Below, in pieces: positions 34,786-43,351 of a stretch of DNA of 64,000 bases (position 1 is the first letter of the stretch; each line of letters opens with the position of its first letter). Origin of the DNA: RUG334 sp045599645 (GTDB taxonomy: Bacteria; Muiribacteriota; Ozemobacteria; Ozemobacterales; Ozemobacteraceae). The position numbers were made by a program, and so were the translations under genes. The DNA is taken from positions 1 to 64,000 of the forward strand of contig JAZRWI010000055.1 of NCBI GenBank assembly GCA_045599645.1, written 5' to 3'. The notes beneath the pieces were generated by a model. That model did no database searches, had not been told where the DNA came from, and was given only the letters and a program-made list of their open reading frames with translations.

Positions 34786-35569
34786 CCATATTCCAATAAA
34801 CGTCGAGCTGTTCAAGGGTTTTGCCTTCGAAGCCGCCATTCTCTTCAGCCATTTTTTCTACTGTATCAAAACGTGTAACAAATTTGTGGCCTGCATTTCT
34901 AAGGCATTTTTCTGCGTCAACACCGGCTAATCTGGCTACGTTCAATGATGCGAAGAGCAAATCGCCGATTTCTTCTTCAAGATTAGCTTTGTCGCCAGAT
35001 TTTAAAGCTTCCTCAACTTCTTTTGCTTCTTCAGGAACCTTTGGAAGAGCATCAAGAGCCTTTGGCCAATCAAAACCAACATTAGCTGCGATTTCCTGAA
35101 TTTTAAGTATTGAAGCTATTGCGGACTTAAAACCTTCTGCTTCCTGCATTTTGTGGGTTAGTCTGGCTTTTTCAGCTTTTTCCTGTTCTTTTACTTTGCC
35201 CCAAAGATTCATTACCTGGTCCGGGTTGATGCTGTTGTCTGCATTTTCACCGAAAATATGCGGATGTCTGAATATGAGTTTTTCACAGATGTCATGTGCT
35301 ACATCTGCCATATCGAATGTACCGTTTTCGTCAGCGATTTGGGCTGCCATAACTATTGTCATTAAAAGGTCACCCAATTCTTCTTTTATATGAAGCGTAT
35401 CGCCTGCGTTAAGGGCTTCTACTGCTTCGGCAGCTTCACCACCTACATGCTTACCCATTGTGGCAATTGTTTGTTTTTTATCCCATGAACAGCCATTTGG
35501 TGAACGCAAAATCTTCATTATGTCTATAAGTCTTAGAAACTCTTTGCTGATTTGCGCATTATCGCTCAT
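34772..35569 (-). CDS. mazG: Nucleoside triphosphate pyrophosphohydrolase MazG
   Basis: MazG hydrolyses NTPs and dNTPs to monophosphates and pyrophosphate. The 265-residue protein has two MazG folds. The N-terminal one has CSWDKKQTIATM and the EExxE/D pattern around HIKEELGDLLMTIVMAAQIA. The C-terminal catalytic one has ANVGFDWP and NLEEEIGDLLFASLNVARLA. The C-terminus KTLEQLDVYWNMAKKK is also typical. The ATG follows GCAGGAAC, and TATAAT lies upstream on the minus strand. Confidence 0.94.
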   Translation of the reverse strand: MSDNAQISKEFLRLIDIMKILRSPNGCSWDKKQTIATMGKHVGGEAAEAVEALNAGDTLHIKEELGDLLMTIVMAAQIADENGTFDMADVAHDICEKLIFRHPHIFGENADNSINPDQVMNLWGKVKEQEKAEKARLTHKMQEAEGFKSAIASILKIQEIAANVGFDWPKALDALPKVPEEAKEVEEALKSGDKANLEEEIGDLLFASLNVARLAGVDAEKCLRNAGHKFVTRFDTVEKMAEENGGFEGKTLEQLDVYWNMAKKK

Positions 35570-35725
35570 TTTATGTTCCTGCCTTTGAAGTTAGTTCTAG
35601 ACTGATATTATAACAGAATTTAAGATGTTTGGCTTTATTTATTGGCCTAAGTTAGTAAAAACTTGCACTTTAATATAGATTATGTAATACTTGATACTAC
35701 TTTATGTTTAAGGTTGCTACTTAAT

Positions 35726-36307
35726 ATGATAGAAAATGTTCAAAAATTGTTAGAAGCTGGCGGACCATTAATGTACGTTCTTACCGCCATCGGTCTGTTT
35801 ATATTTTATATCGGAATATATCAGCTGAGTTGGCTTCTTGGTTTTAAAAACAATCCAGAAACCTTTACCTCGAAGAAGGGGGTACATGTCTGGGCTAATA
35901 AGGCTTTGGAAATGGCTAAGACAGGAACAGGCCTTCAAGGTCTTTCCTTGATGGATTCTCTTGAGGTCTGCTTCGCCCGAATGGAAGAAAGTTTATCATG
36001 GCGAACAGTGGAACTTCGATTTTGTGCACAGGTCAGTACACTTATCGGTTTTCTTGGAACTGTAACTGGCATGGTAAAGGTCTTCGATACTGTAGCTAGA
36101 TTGGGTAAGGCTACTCCTGCAGATTTAGCTGGTGGAATTCATGAAGCATTGTTTACTACTGTTTACGGTCTTATTATTGCTTTAATTTCCTGGTTCTTTG
36201 TGCATACTATTGAAATGTTAGTAAGAAAGCATATGCGAAGTCTGGAAGTTTTAATCTTCTCAGAGCTTGATAACATCGAAAAATCATCTGAAAGCAAAGA
36301 AAAATGA
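35726..36307 (+). CDS. exbB: MotA/TolQ/ExbB proton-channel protein
   Basis: The family's three-helix plan is visible: helix 1 at GGPLMYVLTAIGLFIFYIGI, and a helix pair around TLIGFLGTVTGMVKVFDTVA and HEALFTTVYGLIIALISWFF. It forms the inner-membrane proton channel that energises TonB. I choose ATG 35726; a TTG at 35663 would add 21 residues of poor composition. exbD overlaps by 4 bp and tonB follows, which favours ExbB over TolQ or MotA. TTGCAC at 35663-35668 may be part of the promoter. Confidence 0.88.
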   Translation: MIENVQKLLEAGGPLMYVLTAIGLFIFYIGIYQLSWLLGFKNNPETFTSKKGVHVWANKALEMAKTGTGLQGLSLMDSLEVCFARMEESLSWRTVELRFCAQVSTLIGFLGTVTGMVKVFDTVARLGKATPADLAGGIHEALFTTVYGLIIALISWFFVHTIEMLVRKHMRSLEVLIFSELDNIEKSSESKEK

Positions 36308-36726
36308 GTTTTAGGCGTAAAAAAGAAAAAGAACAGTTTACCCTTGATATGACAACCTGTTCTGACATTATTTTTACTTTGCTTCTCTTCTATATTCTTA
36401 CCCAGAATTTTCTGCCCCAGACAACCTTAGACTTGCCGGAAACAGTATCTTCAGAACAGGCAGAAACCCAGGAACAGATAAAGATAGAAATAAGTGAAGC
36501 TGGTAATATTACCTGGAACGATGTTTCATATTCTGAGGAAAAGCTTATTGAGCAGATTGTGCAGGTTTCAAATTCTCAGGAAAAGTCAGCGATTATGATT
36601 TTTGCCCATAAAAAGTCACCGGCCGGGGTTTGTATTGAATTGCTAGATAAGCTTAGAAATGCAGGTATAAAGAACGTTATTTTTGCAGGACAACCTCTTA
36701 GAAATAAGGAAAAGATCGATAAATAG
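36304..36726 (+). CDS. exbD: Biopolymer transport protein ExbD/TolR
   Basis: A single N-terminal membrane helix carries the essential aspartate: CSDIIFTLLLFYILTQNF. The periplasmic domain follows (IKIEISEAGNITWNDVSYSE, then the closing GIKNVIFAG). With ExbB it converts proton flow into TonB motion. It starts at ATGA overlapping the exbB stop and is followed 23 bp later by tonB. Length 140 is standard. Confidence 0.9.
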   Translation: MSFRRKKEKEQFTLDMTTCSDIIFTLLLFYILTQNFLPQTTLDLPETVSSEQAETQEQIKIEISEAGNITWNDVSYSEEKLIEQIVQVSNSQEKSAIMIFAHKKSPAGVCIELLDKLRNAGIKNVIFAGQPLRNKEKIDK

Positions 36727-36749
36727 CTTCATTATCTGGAAAACAGAAA

Positions 36750-37550
36750 ATGCCATTCTTCATGCATAAAACAGAATCTGTAAGATTTATAACAGCTTTG
36801 TTGTTAAGCTTCTCTGCACAGTTTTTTGTGTGTACACTGCTATGGAAATTCTGCAGTAATAATGACATCAATGTACAAAACAAGAAAATGAAGATTCAGT
36901 TGATTGTGCCTGCTGATGAAGTAGAAGTGGTTCCTATTCAAAAAAGTTTAATTGAGCCTGAGGAAGAAAAATTTGAAATGGTTCAGAAGCTTCATGAAAC
37001 AGAACAGATAATTCCTGAGGATCCTTTTGAAACTCCATTGAAAATGGAAAAACCTGTAATAGTGGAAAAGAAAAAGCCAGCGGTTAAGGAAAAACCGATT
37101 ATCAAAAAACAAGTAGAAAAGAAAATTAATAAGCCTGTTGAACCGGCGAAAGATATCGTTACAGAGGTTAAAGCAGTTGTTCCTGTAGTGCAGGTTCCTG
37201 AAAAGCCTGTTGAAGAGAAAAAACAAGCTGTTTCTGCTCCCAAGCCGCCTCTGACAAAAGCGCAAATGAACGAGAATTCCAAATATCTTGCCAAAGTTAT
37301 GAAAATATTAGAAAGAGGTAAAAAGTATTCAGAAGAAGCTAGAAGACGTAATTTGGAAGGTAAAATCATAGTTTCTTTCAGCATAACCAAAGAGGGAAAA
37401 ACTGAAAGAGTAAAGGCTAAGACTATGGTTCCCAAAGAACTGGCTGATTCTGCAGAGAAGTTAATAAGGGACGCTAAGCTGCCAGCACCTCCGTCGAGCT
37501 GGCCTGTAGGCTCTTTAGTAGAAATTCCAATTTCTTATAAAATTAAATAA
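36750..37550 (+). CDS. tonB: TonB energy-transduction protein
   Basis: An N-terminal membrane helix (FITALLLSFSAQFFVCTLLW) is followed by a Pro/Lys/Glu-rich spanning region (about residues 60-170, with many KP, VEKK and PVEK repeats). A C-terminal TonB domain follows: NLEGKIIVSFSITKEGKTE and LPAPPSSWPVGSLVEIPISY. It would carry energy from ExbB/ExbD to outer-membrane receptors, which implies an outer membrane. No TonB-dependent receptor gene is in the window. ATG 36762 is an alternative start. Confidence 0.88.
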   Translation: MPFFMHKTESVRFITALLLSFSAQFFVCTLLWKFCSNNDINVQNKKMKIQLIVPADEVEVVPIQKSLIEPEEEKFEMVQKLHETEQIIPEDPFETPLKMEKPVIVEKKKPAVKEKPIIKKQVEKKINKPVEPAKDIVTEVKAVVPVVQVPEKPVEEKKQAVSAPKPPLTKAQMNENSKYLAKVMKILERGKKYSEEARRRNLEGKIIVSFSITKEGKTERVKAKTMVPKELADSAEKLIRDAKLPAPPSSWPVGSLVEIPISYKIK

Positions 37551-37626
37551 AAATTTTTTTGAACAAGTTTTGGGGTGCCTACTTACTTCCTATTGAAAAA
37601 TAAAATTGTTCTCTAGGAGGGTAACA

Positions 37627-38127
37627 ATGGAAAATACAATTTCTGATGCAATCATCGTTAGTCAAAGTAGCAACAACACAACAACTACAAAGCCTTTTCC
37701 GGCATGCCTGCTTGATGCAAAAAATTACACAGCTGGTAAAAGTGTTGTTGCTATAATGTTCCTGTTCTCTTGCATATATTTCCTTTCCGGGCTTTACCAT
37801 TTCATCTGCTGGGATAGTGGATGGTTCCTGATAGAGCTTTTCACAAAGCCAATTTACCTGCTATACCATATTGGCGTTTTCACAGTAATGTATTCTATAA
37901 CTTGGGCAACTTTTGATTTTGACGCTTTCAAATCCAGTATTATGAAATTCCTGGGAGTTATTGCTGCAATAGCATATGTTTGCTTGCCAGCAGACTTGAT
38001 TCCTGATTTTCTTCCACTTATCGGGCAGATTGACGATATGATTGCTATTGCTTTTGGTATCTACAGCGCAGTAGCATTAGGTAAGCCATATGTAAAGGCA
38101 AAAAGAGAATACGAAGAACAGAAATAA
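37627..38127 (+). CDS. DUF1232 membrane protein
   Basis: The ATG at 37627 follows a strong AGGAGGG. The 166-residue protein has four membrane segments and ends in the DUF1232 motif: AYVCLPADLIPDFLPLIGQI followed by DDMIAIAFG. The family (YkvA-like) has a conserved PxDLIPD segment that probably dips into the membrane; its biochemical role is unknown. The first 35 residues are a polar Ser/Thr/Asn-rich stretch. Confidence 0.85.
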   Translation: MENTISDAIIVSQSSNNTTTTKPFPACLLDAKNYTAGKSVVAIMFLFSCIYFLSGLYHFICWDSGWFLIELFTKPIYLLYHIGVFTVMYSITWATFDFDAFKSSIMKFLGVIAAIAYVCLPADLIPDFLPLIGQIDDMIAIAFGIYSAVALGKPYVKAKREYEEQK

Positions 38128-38134
38128 TTACTTT

Positions 38135-39688
38135 TTAACCAAATAGTTTATAATAAGTCCGTATCTTTTCTAACAGCTGTTCAGAAGGATTTAATACCGG
38201 TTTAACCTTTCCGCTGCTGGTATCTATTATATAGCTTTCTCGCACTGATAGACTCTGATACGGGCTTTTTTCTTCCGAGAAAAGGCTGTTCCCAAGAAAA
38301 TAGTTTCTGTGATTGTCTATTCCAAGAATGTTGAGAATAGTGGGTGTTAATGCTAGTGAGTTCTTGTTTTGCGCATCAAAGTGCTGAGGAATGATTCCAT
38401 TTTTGTAAATGAGTAGTGGAACAGTATCTACAAAAGAAGTATGCTTGCTTCTGAAGGCTTTGTCAAAGTCAGGAGTCGGGTAGGTCGAGTGATCTGCTGT
38501 GAATATTAAAAGTGTATTGTCAAAGTAGTTGTTGGCTTGCATTTTTTTGATAAATTCACCAAACCAGTGGTCCTGGTTATAGAATTTATTCAGGCAGGCA
38601 TCTTTACCATCTTTATATTTTTCATGGGGGCTATCAAGAAAAACATGGGTACCTTGAATGTATGTGCAAATAAGGTATCTTTTTTTGGCTTTCTCGTATT
38701 CATCGCAAGTTTTAAATAAAGTCTCATAAGTATCACGGTCGGTCTGTATTTCTGAAAGATTTGCGTCTATGACAACTTTTTGAAAACTTAATTTGTTTAT
38801 CATTCTATTGAAAGGGTCATCAATGATATCCGGCGATACAAAGCATGTTTGGTAGTCTTCCTTGGCTAATATTGTCTGCAGCATAGGAATTGAACTGAGC
38901 TTGGGATTCATTGAAATTCTATCGCCAATATAGATTCCGTTCTGCTGATAGCCGGAGATAAGCTGTCCGCGGACACCACGATAGGTTGGGGCAGTGTGGC
39001 AGAAGTAATTGTCGACACAGAAGCTCTTTCCCAGTAAATCATAGGTGTTTGGAGTTATGTCTGGTCTTATGACCTGTCTGCTGGTGCCTTCGGCAAAAAT
39101 TAGTATAACGTTGCAGCCTTTACCTTCTATTGGGCTTATTCCAGTTGAGATTCCGTCTCTTTCGAATTCCTTGGCCATTTCCAGGTCGAAAAAGGTTTTT
39201 GAGCCTAGAATAGTATGAATTTCTATTATAGGTTCTTTTAGCTTACTTACTGGTGGTAATAAAATTGAGATAATAATGAGTAGTATGGCAAGCCCGATGT
39301 TTCTTTTGCTGTCCTCAAAAACAGGAAATAATATATTTGGCAGCCATATTAAAAAACAGAATATCAGTCCTAAAACTGCTTTTATGATAAAACTGGTTTC
39401 TATTTCGTTATAGCTTGGAAGGTTAAATAGAGTTTCGGTTACTATATAATCTGCTGTGAATGTGTAGTTTACCAGCTGAAAAATAAAAATCCCAAGTAGT
39501 ATGAAGTTAATTATTCGTATTGCTTTATTTTTAAAAAGAAATGTCAGATTTATGTTTAAGAGGGCTGCTATGAATGGTAGCAAAAAAAATGTGTTAAAGC
39601 CGTCGTTTGCAAAATAAACCATTGCTGTAATTGCAATAGTTTGCACAAGCGTGGAAATAATCAGAAAGTTACGTCTGTTTTTAAGCAT
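38135..39688 (-). CDS. LTA-synthase-like sulfatase/phosphoethanolamine transferase
   Basis: About four or five N-terminal membrane helices (residues 1-165) precede an outer alkaline-phosphatase-fold domain. Signatures are NVILIFAEGTSRQVI (metal site), the nucleophile threonine in HTAPTYRGVRGQLISG, and LLIFTADHSTYPTPDFD. Such enzymes transfer phosphoglycerol or phosphoethanolamine to envelope glycans or lipids. I place the start at ATG 39688, six nt after a -10-like TATCAT, with no Shine-Dalgarno; a GTG at 39733 is the alternative. The donor cannot be told from sequence. Confidence 0.85.
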   Translation of the reverse strand: MLKNRRNFLIISTLVQTIAITAMVYFANDGFNTFFLLPFIAALLNINLTFLFKNKAIRIINFILLGIFIFQLVNYTFTADYIVTETLFNLPSYNEIETSFIIKAVLGLIFCFLIWLPNILFPVFEDSKRNIGLAILLIIISILLPPVSKLKEPIIEIHTILGSKTFFDLEMAKEFERDGISTGISPIEGKGCNVILIFAEGTSRQVIRPDITPNTYDLLGKSFCVDNYFCHTAPTYRGVRGQLISGYQQNGIYIGDRISMNPKLSSIPMLQTILAKEDYQTCFVSPDIIDDPFNRMINKLSFQKVVIDANLSEIQTDRDTYETLFKTCDEYEKAKKRYLICTYIQGTHVFLDSPHEKYKDGKDACLNKFYNQDHWFGEFIKKMQANNYFDNTLLIFTADHSTYPTPDFDKAFRSKHTSFVDTVPLLIYKNGIIPQHFDAQNKNSLALTPTILNILGIDNHRNYFLGNSLFSEEKSPYQSLSVRESYIIDTSSGKVKPVLNPSEQLLEKIRTYYKLFG

Positions 39689-39745
39689 GTTTAAATGATA
39701 CAACAATGTTAAGGAATTATAAAATAAAATCACTTCAAGTCTTTA

Positions 39746-39754
39746 TGGTATAAT
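39746..39754 (+). promoter_or_regulatory. Extended -10 promoter giving a leaderless DUF456 transcript
   Basis: TGG directly precedes TATAAT (39749-39754); six nt later comes the ATG at 39761. Confidence 0.6.
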
Positions 39755-39760
39755 AATGAT

Positions 39761-40249
39761 ATGCAATTTACCTATTACATATTAAAGCTAATAGCTATAA
39801 TCGTTTTTGATTTGGTGGGAATAGTAGGGGCCGTTGTTCCGGCTATTCCCGGACCTCCTTTATGCCTCGTTGCACTGGTCATAGCATTTTTCGGATTTCC
39901 AAATACTGTATCAGTAACCTTTCTTGTCGTAGCTATTGTGCTTTCTTTGATTTCTGCAAGTCTGGATTATTTTGCCCCTGCATTAGCGACTAAACTAGGC
40001 GGCGGTTCCAAATGGGCTGTGTGGGGTTCCACTATTGGTCTGTTTATTGGTTTCTTTTTACCGCCTCTGGGAATTATCTGGGTGCCGCTTGTCTGTGCCT
40101 TTATCGGTGAACTCATCGCCAATTTCAAGGTTGGAAAAGCCTTCAAGGTAGCCTGTCTATCCTTTTTATCCTTTGCCCTGACCGTTGGCTTCAAGCTGCT
40201 AACCTGCGCCATTATTACCGTATTCTCAATTAAAGCCGCCATTTTATAA
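39761..40249 (+). CDS. DUF456 membrane protein
   Basis: The 162-residue protein has four hydrophobic segments with the DUF456 pattern: LVGIVGAVVPAIPGPPLCLV, then DYFAPALATKLGGGSKWAVW and FLPPLGIIWVPLVCAFIGEL. Glycine-rich helices of this kind form a small integral membrane protein of unknown role. No Shine-Dalgarno is present; the -10 element ends 6 nt before the ATG. The stop codon runs directly into a heptamer array. Confidence 0.85.
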   Translation: MQFTYYILKLIAIIVFDLVGIVGAVVPAIPGPPLCLVALVIAFFGFPNTVSVTFLVVAIVLSLISASLDYFAPALATKLGGGSKWAVWGSTIGLFIGFFLPPLGIIWVPLVCAFIGELIANFKVGKAFKVACLSFLSFALTVGFKLLTCAIITVFSIKAAIL

Positions 40250-40560
40250 TTCATAATGCATAATGCATAATGCATAATGCATAATTCATAATTCATAATG
40301 CAGAATTGCAGGATTGGGTTTGTGGCTAATACCTAATACCTAATACCCAATACCTAATACCCAATACCTAATTCACAATTCATAATGCAGAATTGCAGGA
40401 TTGCAGGATTGGGTTTGTGGCTAATACCTAATACCTAATACCTAATTCATAATTCATAATGCATAATTCATAATTGATTGTTAGAGATAGAGTTTCTACT
40501 GCTTCGACTGAGTTGCTGCCAATACCGGAATTGAGAATTGAGAATGGAGAATTGAGAATT
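40248..40560. repeat. Cluster of heptamer arrays: CATAATK, CYAATAC and GAATTGA/GAATGGA
   Basis: Immediately behind the DUF456 stop, CATAATG/CATAATT units run to about 40300. CTAATAC/CCAATAC units run at 40325-40370 and 40420-40445. GAATTGA/GAATGGA units run at about 40528-40557. A block starting CATAATGCAGAATTGCAGG, with the CTAATAC array behind it, occurs twice (about 40294-40350 and 40381-40443). All units are 7 bp. Confidence 0.9.
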
Positions 40561-40595
40561 ATTTGATTGTAGGGAAATAGAACCGAATAACTAAG

Positions 40596-40657
40596 CCAAC
40601 TACACCAACCACACCAACGACGCCAACTATGCCAACCACGCCAACTATGCCAACAGC
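40596..40657. repeat. 9-bp tandem array, unit CCAACYAYR
   Basis: About seven units such as CCAACTACA, CCAACCACA, CCAACGACG and CCAACTATG follow head to tail. Unlike the other arrays in the window the unit is 9 bp. No frame with a start and ribosome binding site reads through it convincingly. Confidence 0.8.
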
Positions 40658-40730
40658 TGTATTTAATCACCATTCTACTCCAAGCTTCTATAAAACACTT
40701 TTGCACTATTGAACTCGCTCGTGGTTGGGG

Positions 40731-40759
40731 TTGAAAAAAAAAGTGAGTTGTGATATATT
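40731..40759 (+). promoter_or_regulatory. Sigma70-type promoter of the small TPR gene
   Basis: TTGAAA (40731-40736) and TATATT (40754-40759) are 17 bp apart, with TGA before the -10. Confidence 0.7.
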
Positions 40760-40800
40760 GCGGCCGTAAGAAAATTTGTTTATTTGTCGATAGATTTATT

Positions 40801-41136
40801 ATGAGTAATCAAAACTATTGGACAAAAAAACAAAGTCAGGAGCTTTTCGAAAAGGCTTTACAGCTTGAATCTGAAGGGAAAATAGATGAAGCTGCGAATG
40901 CCTATCGCAAGTCTTTGGATATTTGTCCCAAGAATGCTCAAGTTCTTTATAACCTTGGTATAGCCTATGCAACACTTGGCAAGATAGACCAGGCTATAAG
41001 ATGTTGGCGTAAGTCAATATGGCTGGAGCCAAACTTCAGAAATGAACTAGTAAGAGCATTTGGAGTTGAAGACGACAGGTCTGAAACTGTAATTGGCGAT
41101 GAGTTCGATGGCTTAGTGCTTGAACAGGCTGCCTGA
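40801..41136 (+). CDS. Small TPR-repeat protein
   Basis: I choose ATG 40801; a GTG at 40750 would lie inside the promoter. The 111-residue protein is essentially two TPR units: LFEKALQLESEGKIDEAANA and VLYNLGIAYATLGKIDQAIR, with a capping helix. It has no signal peptide and ends in an acidic tail (GDEFDGLVLEQAA). It probably binds a protein partner in the cytoplasm. The next small gene follows 27 bp later in the same unit. Confidence 0.75.
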   Translation: MSNQNYWTKKQSQELFEKALQLESEGKIDEAANAYRKSLDICPKNAQVLYNLGIAYATLGKIDQAIRCWRKSIWLEPNFRNELVRAFGVEDDRSETVIGDEFDGLVLEQAA

Positions 41137-41163
41137 CTTCAATACTATAAGGAGTAAATAGTC

Positions 41164-41289
41164 ATGGCATATTGCTGGGAAGTATATCAGAATTCAAAAT
41201 GTGAAAATTGCAAGCATTACATTGCTTATCAGAACGGCACTTTAAAGCTCGAAGAAGTAAAAGATGTTGTTGTCGTTGATGAAGACTAA
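41164..41289 (+). CDS. 41-residue cysteine-containing small protein
   Basis: ATG 41164 follows AAGGAG (41149-41154) at good spacing and opens 41 codons. The product starts MAYCWEVYQNSKCENCKHYI, with three cysteines in a CxxC-type arrangement (plus C4), then an acidic end (EEVKDVVVVDED). It looks like a tiny zinc-ribbon-like or redox protein. It lies between the TPR gene and a strong terminator, which supports its being a real gene. Confidence 0.65.
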   Translation: MAYCWEVYQNSKCENCKHYIAYQNGTLKLEEVKDVVVVDED

Positions 41290-41300
41290 TTGTTGAAATA

Positions 41301-41331
41301 AAAAACGCTGACCAAGTGTCAGCGTTTTTTT
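41301..41331 (+). terminator. Rho-independent terminator
   Basis: AAAACGCTGAC pairs with GTCAGCGTTTT around CAAGT and is followed by T residues. Confidence 0.92.
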
Positions 41332-41353
41332 ATGCCTAAAAAATACAGTAGGG

Positions 41354-41381
41354 TTGATTTTTTTTTAGAATATGATAGATT
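41354..41381 (+). promoter_or_regulatory. Promoter giving a leaderless TPR transcript
   Basis: TTGATT (41354-41359) and TAGATT (41376-41381) are 16 bp apart with TGA before the -10; the ATG at 41388 comes 6 nt later. Confidence 0.65.
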
Positions 41382-41387
41382 AAAAGT

Positions 41388-43247
41388 ATGGATGATCTTA
41401 AGGTTCCTGTAACATTGTTATTACTTATTCTAGCTGGTGCCGGGTATTTCATATATAACAAAAAGAATAACCCGACTCCAAAGTATAAGCCTACCAAAAA
41501 TGTTGTAGAAACTATTCCAGAAAAATCTGAAGCCGATATAAAAGCTGAAAAGGCAGAAAAGCTTGCTGCAATAAAAAAACAAACAGCTTCTGCTTTTAAA
41601 TCAGGTAATTATGCAGAAACCCTGAAGCTTATTGCTGGTAACGAAGATTCTAAGGATTACCAGATTCAGAAGATGCTTGGTTATAGCTATTCCGCTGAAA
41701 AAGATTACGATAAAGCTATTATTGCTTTTGAAAAAGCTTTGAAGTTAGCCAAAATACCTTCAGAAGGTTATTCTCTTGCCTATTTATATGAAATAACCGG
41801 AAGATACGGAGCTGCAGCCGCATTATATGAAGATCTTGCCACTGCGGATTTACCTCCGAATCTTAGACGTGCAGTTCTTGAAGGTATTGCCAGAATTTCA
41901 GCTCATTATCCTGAAAACAATGATTTGTATGAAAATACAAAGAAGCTTCTTGAAGATTGGCCAGATTCCAAAGACGGAGCTGTTGGTCTTGCAAAGCTGA
42001 TGAAAGAACGCAAAGCTTTCTCTGATATTGAAAAATTCGTAAACAAGACCTCAAAGGCATTTGGTAACGATTATGAATATAATTATGCTGTAGCGCAACT
42101 TTATGATGCTGCAGAAAAATATAAAGAAGCTGTTACCTATTACAAAAAATGCATTAAGCTGCAGCCAAGAGTTTATACACCATTTATGGACTGCTATAAT
42201 GCCTTGACAAAAGCAGGCAAAACTGATGCTGCATTAAAGGCATTAGAATATTTCCTTGAAAGCGGCCAGTCTTATCCGACTACATATTTCAAGGCTGCAA
42301 TTGAAGCTAAGAACTTAAAGCACTACAAAGCAGCTTTCAGATTCTATCTGAATGCTGTGTGTAATGATGTTAAGCTTCAGGGCAAAGACGATGAAGGCCT
42401 TATGGAAGAGGTCGAAAGAGAATATAAGGAACGTGGCACAGAACTGGATAAAACCTTTGTAAATGCTTTTGTATGCTATATTAACGGTGACTGCCAGTAT
42501 GCTGATTCTGAATTGCAGCGCATTAAATCAGAAGTTGAAAACTCTGTTTATAAAGAAGATTATGCTCTCGTTGTAAGAGAATGTAACAAGCTTCTTGCCA
42601 TAGATAAGAAGCGTGATGATGAAATCAAGGCATATGAAGACAGAAAGAGAGCTGAAGAAGAAGCTGCTCAAAGAGCTAAGGACAGAGCAGCTCAAAAATC
42701 TGCACAGAATAATCAGGTAGCTACTTCTGGTGGCTCACAGTTAAGCGATAATGAATTGAAAATTAAGGCTCTGAAAGCTCCAAGTGATTATAATATTCAG
42801 CTTCAGACTGCTATGGATTTCTTTGCTCGCGGTAATCTGAAGGAAGCAAAGACCTTCTTCAAGAATGCTATCATGGTAAATAATAAATCTGCTATTCCTT
42901 ATGTTGAAATGGCTAGAATCAATACCATGGAAAATGATTACGAATCAGCAGAAAATTATATTGAAAAGGGTATAAAACGTGACCCGACCAATCCAGTTGC
43001 TTTAATTATGGGTGCTAACATTTTTCTGAATCAGAATAAGCTTCCGAAAGCCAAGGAATACGCCGAACAGGCAATGCAGGCTAATCCTCTTGATTCCCAG
43101 GGCTTAATAATGCTTGCCAAGATCAATCTTCAGGAAAACAATGTTGCAAGAGCAAAAGAACTTATTGATCAGGGTCTTTCAACAGAAAAGAACAATGTAC
43201 GCAGAGCAGAACTTTTAAGCTTGAAGAGACAAGTTGAAGGGCGCTAA
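41388..43247 (+). CDS. Membrane-anchored TPR-repeat protein
   Basis: One N-terminal helix (VTLLLLILAGAGYFIYN) anchors a 619-residue protein made almost wholly of TPR repeats. Clear units include DYDKAIIAFEKALKLAKIPS, YAVAQLYDAAEKYKEAVTYY and AKEYAEQAMQANPLDSQGLI. An Ala/Glu/Arg-rich charged linker (about 420-450) splits the repeats into two blocks. It probably scaffolds an envelope complex; the downstream genes encode secreted and pilin-like proteins. It has no Shine-Dalgarno, and its promoter abuts the ATG. Confidence 0.8.
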   Translation: MDDLKVPVTLLLLILAGAGYFIYNKKNNPTPKYKPTKNVVETIPEKSEADIKAEKAEKLAAIKKQTASAFKSGNYAETLKLIAGNEDSKDYQIQKMLGYSYSAEKDYDKAIIAFEKALKLAKIPSEGYSLAYLYEITGRYGAAAALYEDLATADLPPNLRRAVLEGIARISAHYPENNDLYENTKKLLEDWPDSKDGAVGLAKLMKERKAFSDIEKFVNKTSKAFGNDYEYNYAVAQLYDAAEKYKEAVTYYKKCIKLQPRVYTPFMDCYNALTKAGKTDAALKALEYFLESGQSYPTTYFKAAIEAKNLKHYKAAFRFYLNAVCNDVKLQGKDDEGLMEEVEREYKERGTELDKTFVNAFVCYINGDCQYADSELQRIKSEVENSVYKEDYALVVRECNKLLAIDKKRDDEIKAYEDRKRAEEEAAQRAKDRAAQKSAQNNQVATSGGSQLSDNELKIKALKAPSDYNIQLQTAMDFFARGNLKEAKTFFKNAIMVNNKSAIPYVEMARINTMENDYESAENYIEKGIKRDPTNPVALIMGANIFLNQNKLPKAKEYAEQAMQANPLDSQGLIMLAKINLQENNVARAKELIDQGLSTEKNNVRRAELLSLKRQVEGR

Positions 43248-43295
43248 ATAAATATTTTATATTCTTATAAAAAATCATAATTCCCCTCTTTTTTA

Positions 43296-43304
43296 TGTTA
43301 TAAT
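43296..43304 (+). promoter_or_regulatory. Extended -10 promoter of the first secreted paralogue
   Basis: TGT precedes a perfect TATAAT (43299-43304); AAGGAG lies shortly before the ATG at 43352. Confidence 0.55.
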
Positions 43305-43351
43305 GAAAGAAATAACTAGCGTTATGTACATTTAAATTAAGGAGTTTAATT

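Noticed and set aside
40428..40706. A 92-codon minus-strand frame rich in Trp and Ser
   Set aside because: It reads through the 9-bp and 7-bp repeat arrays; the composition is a repeat by-product.
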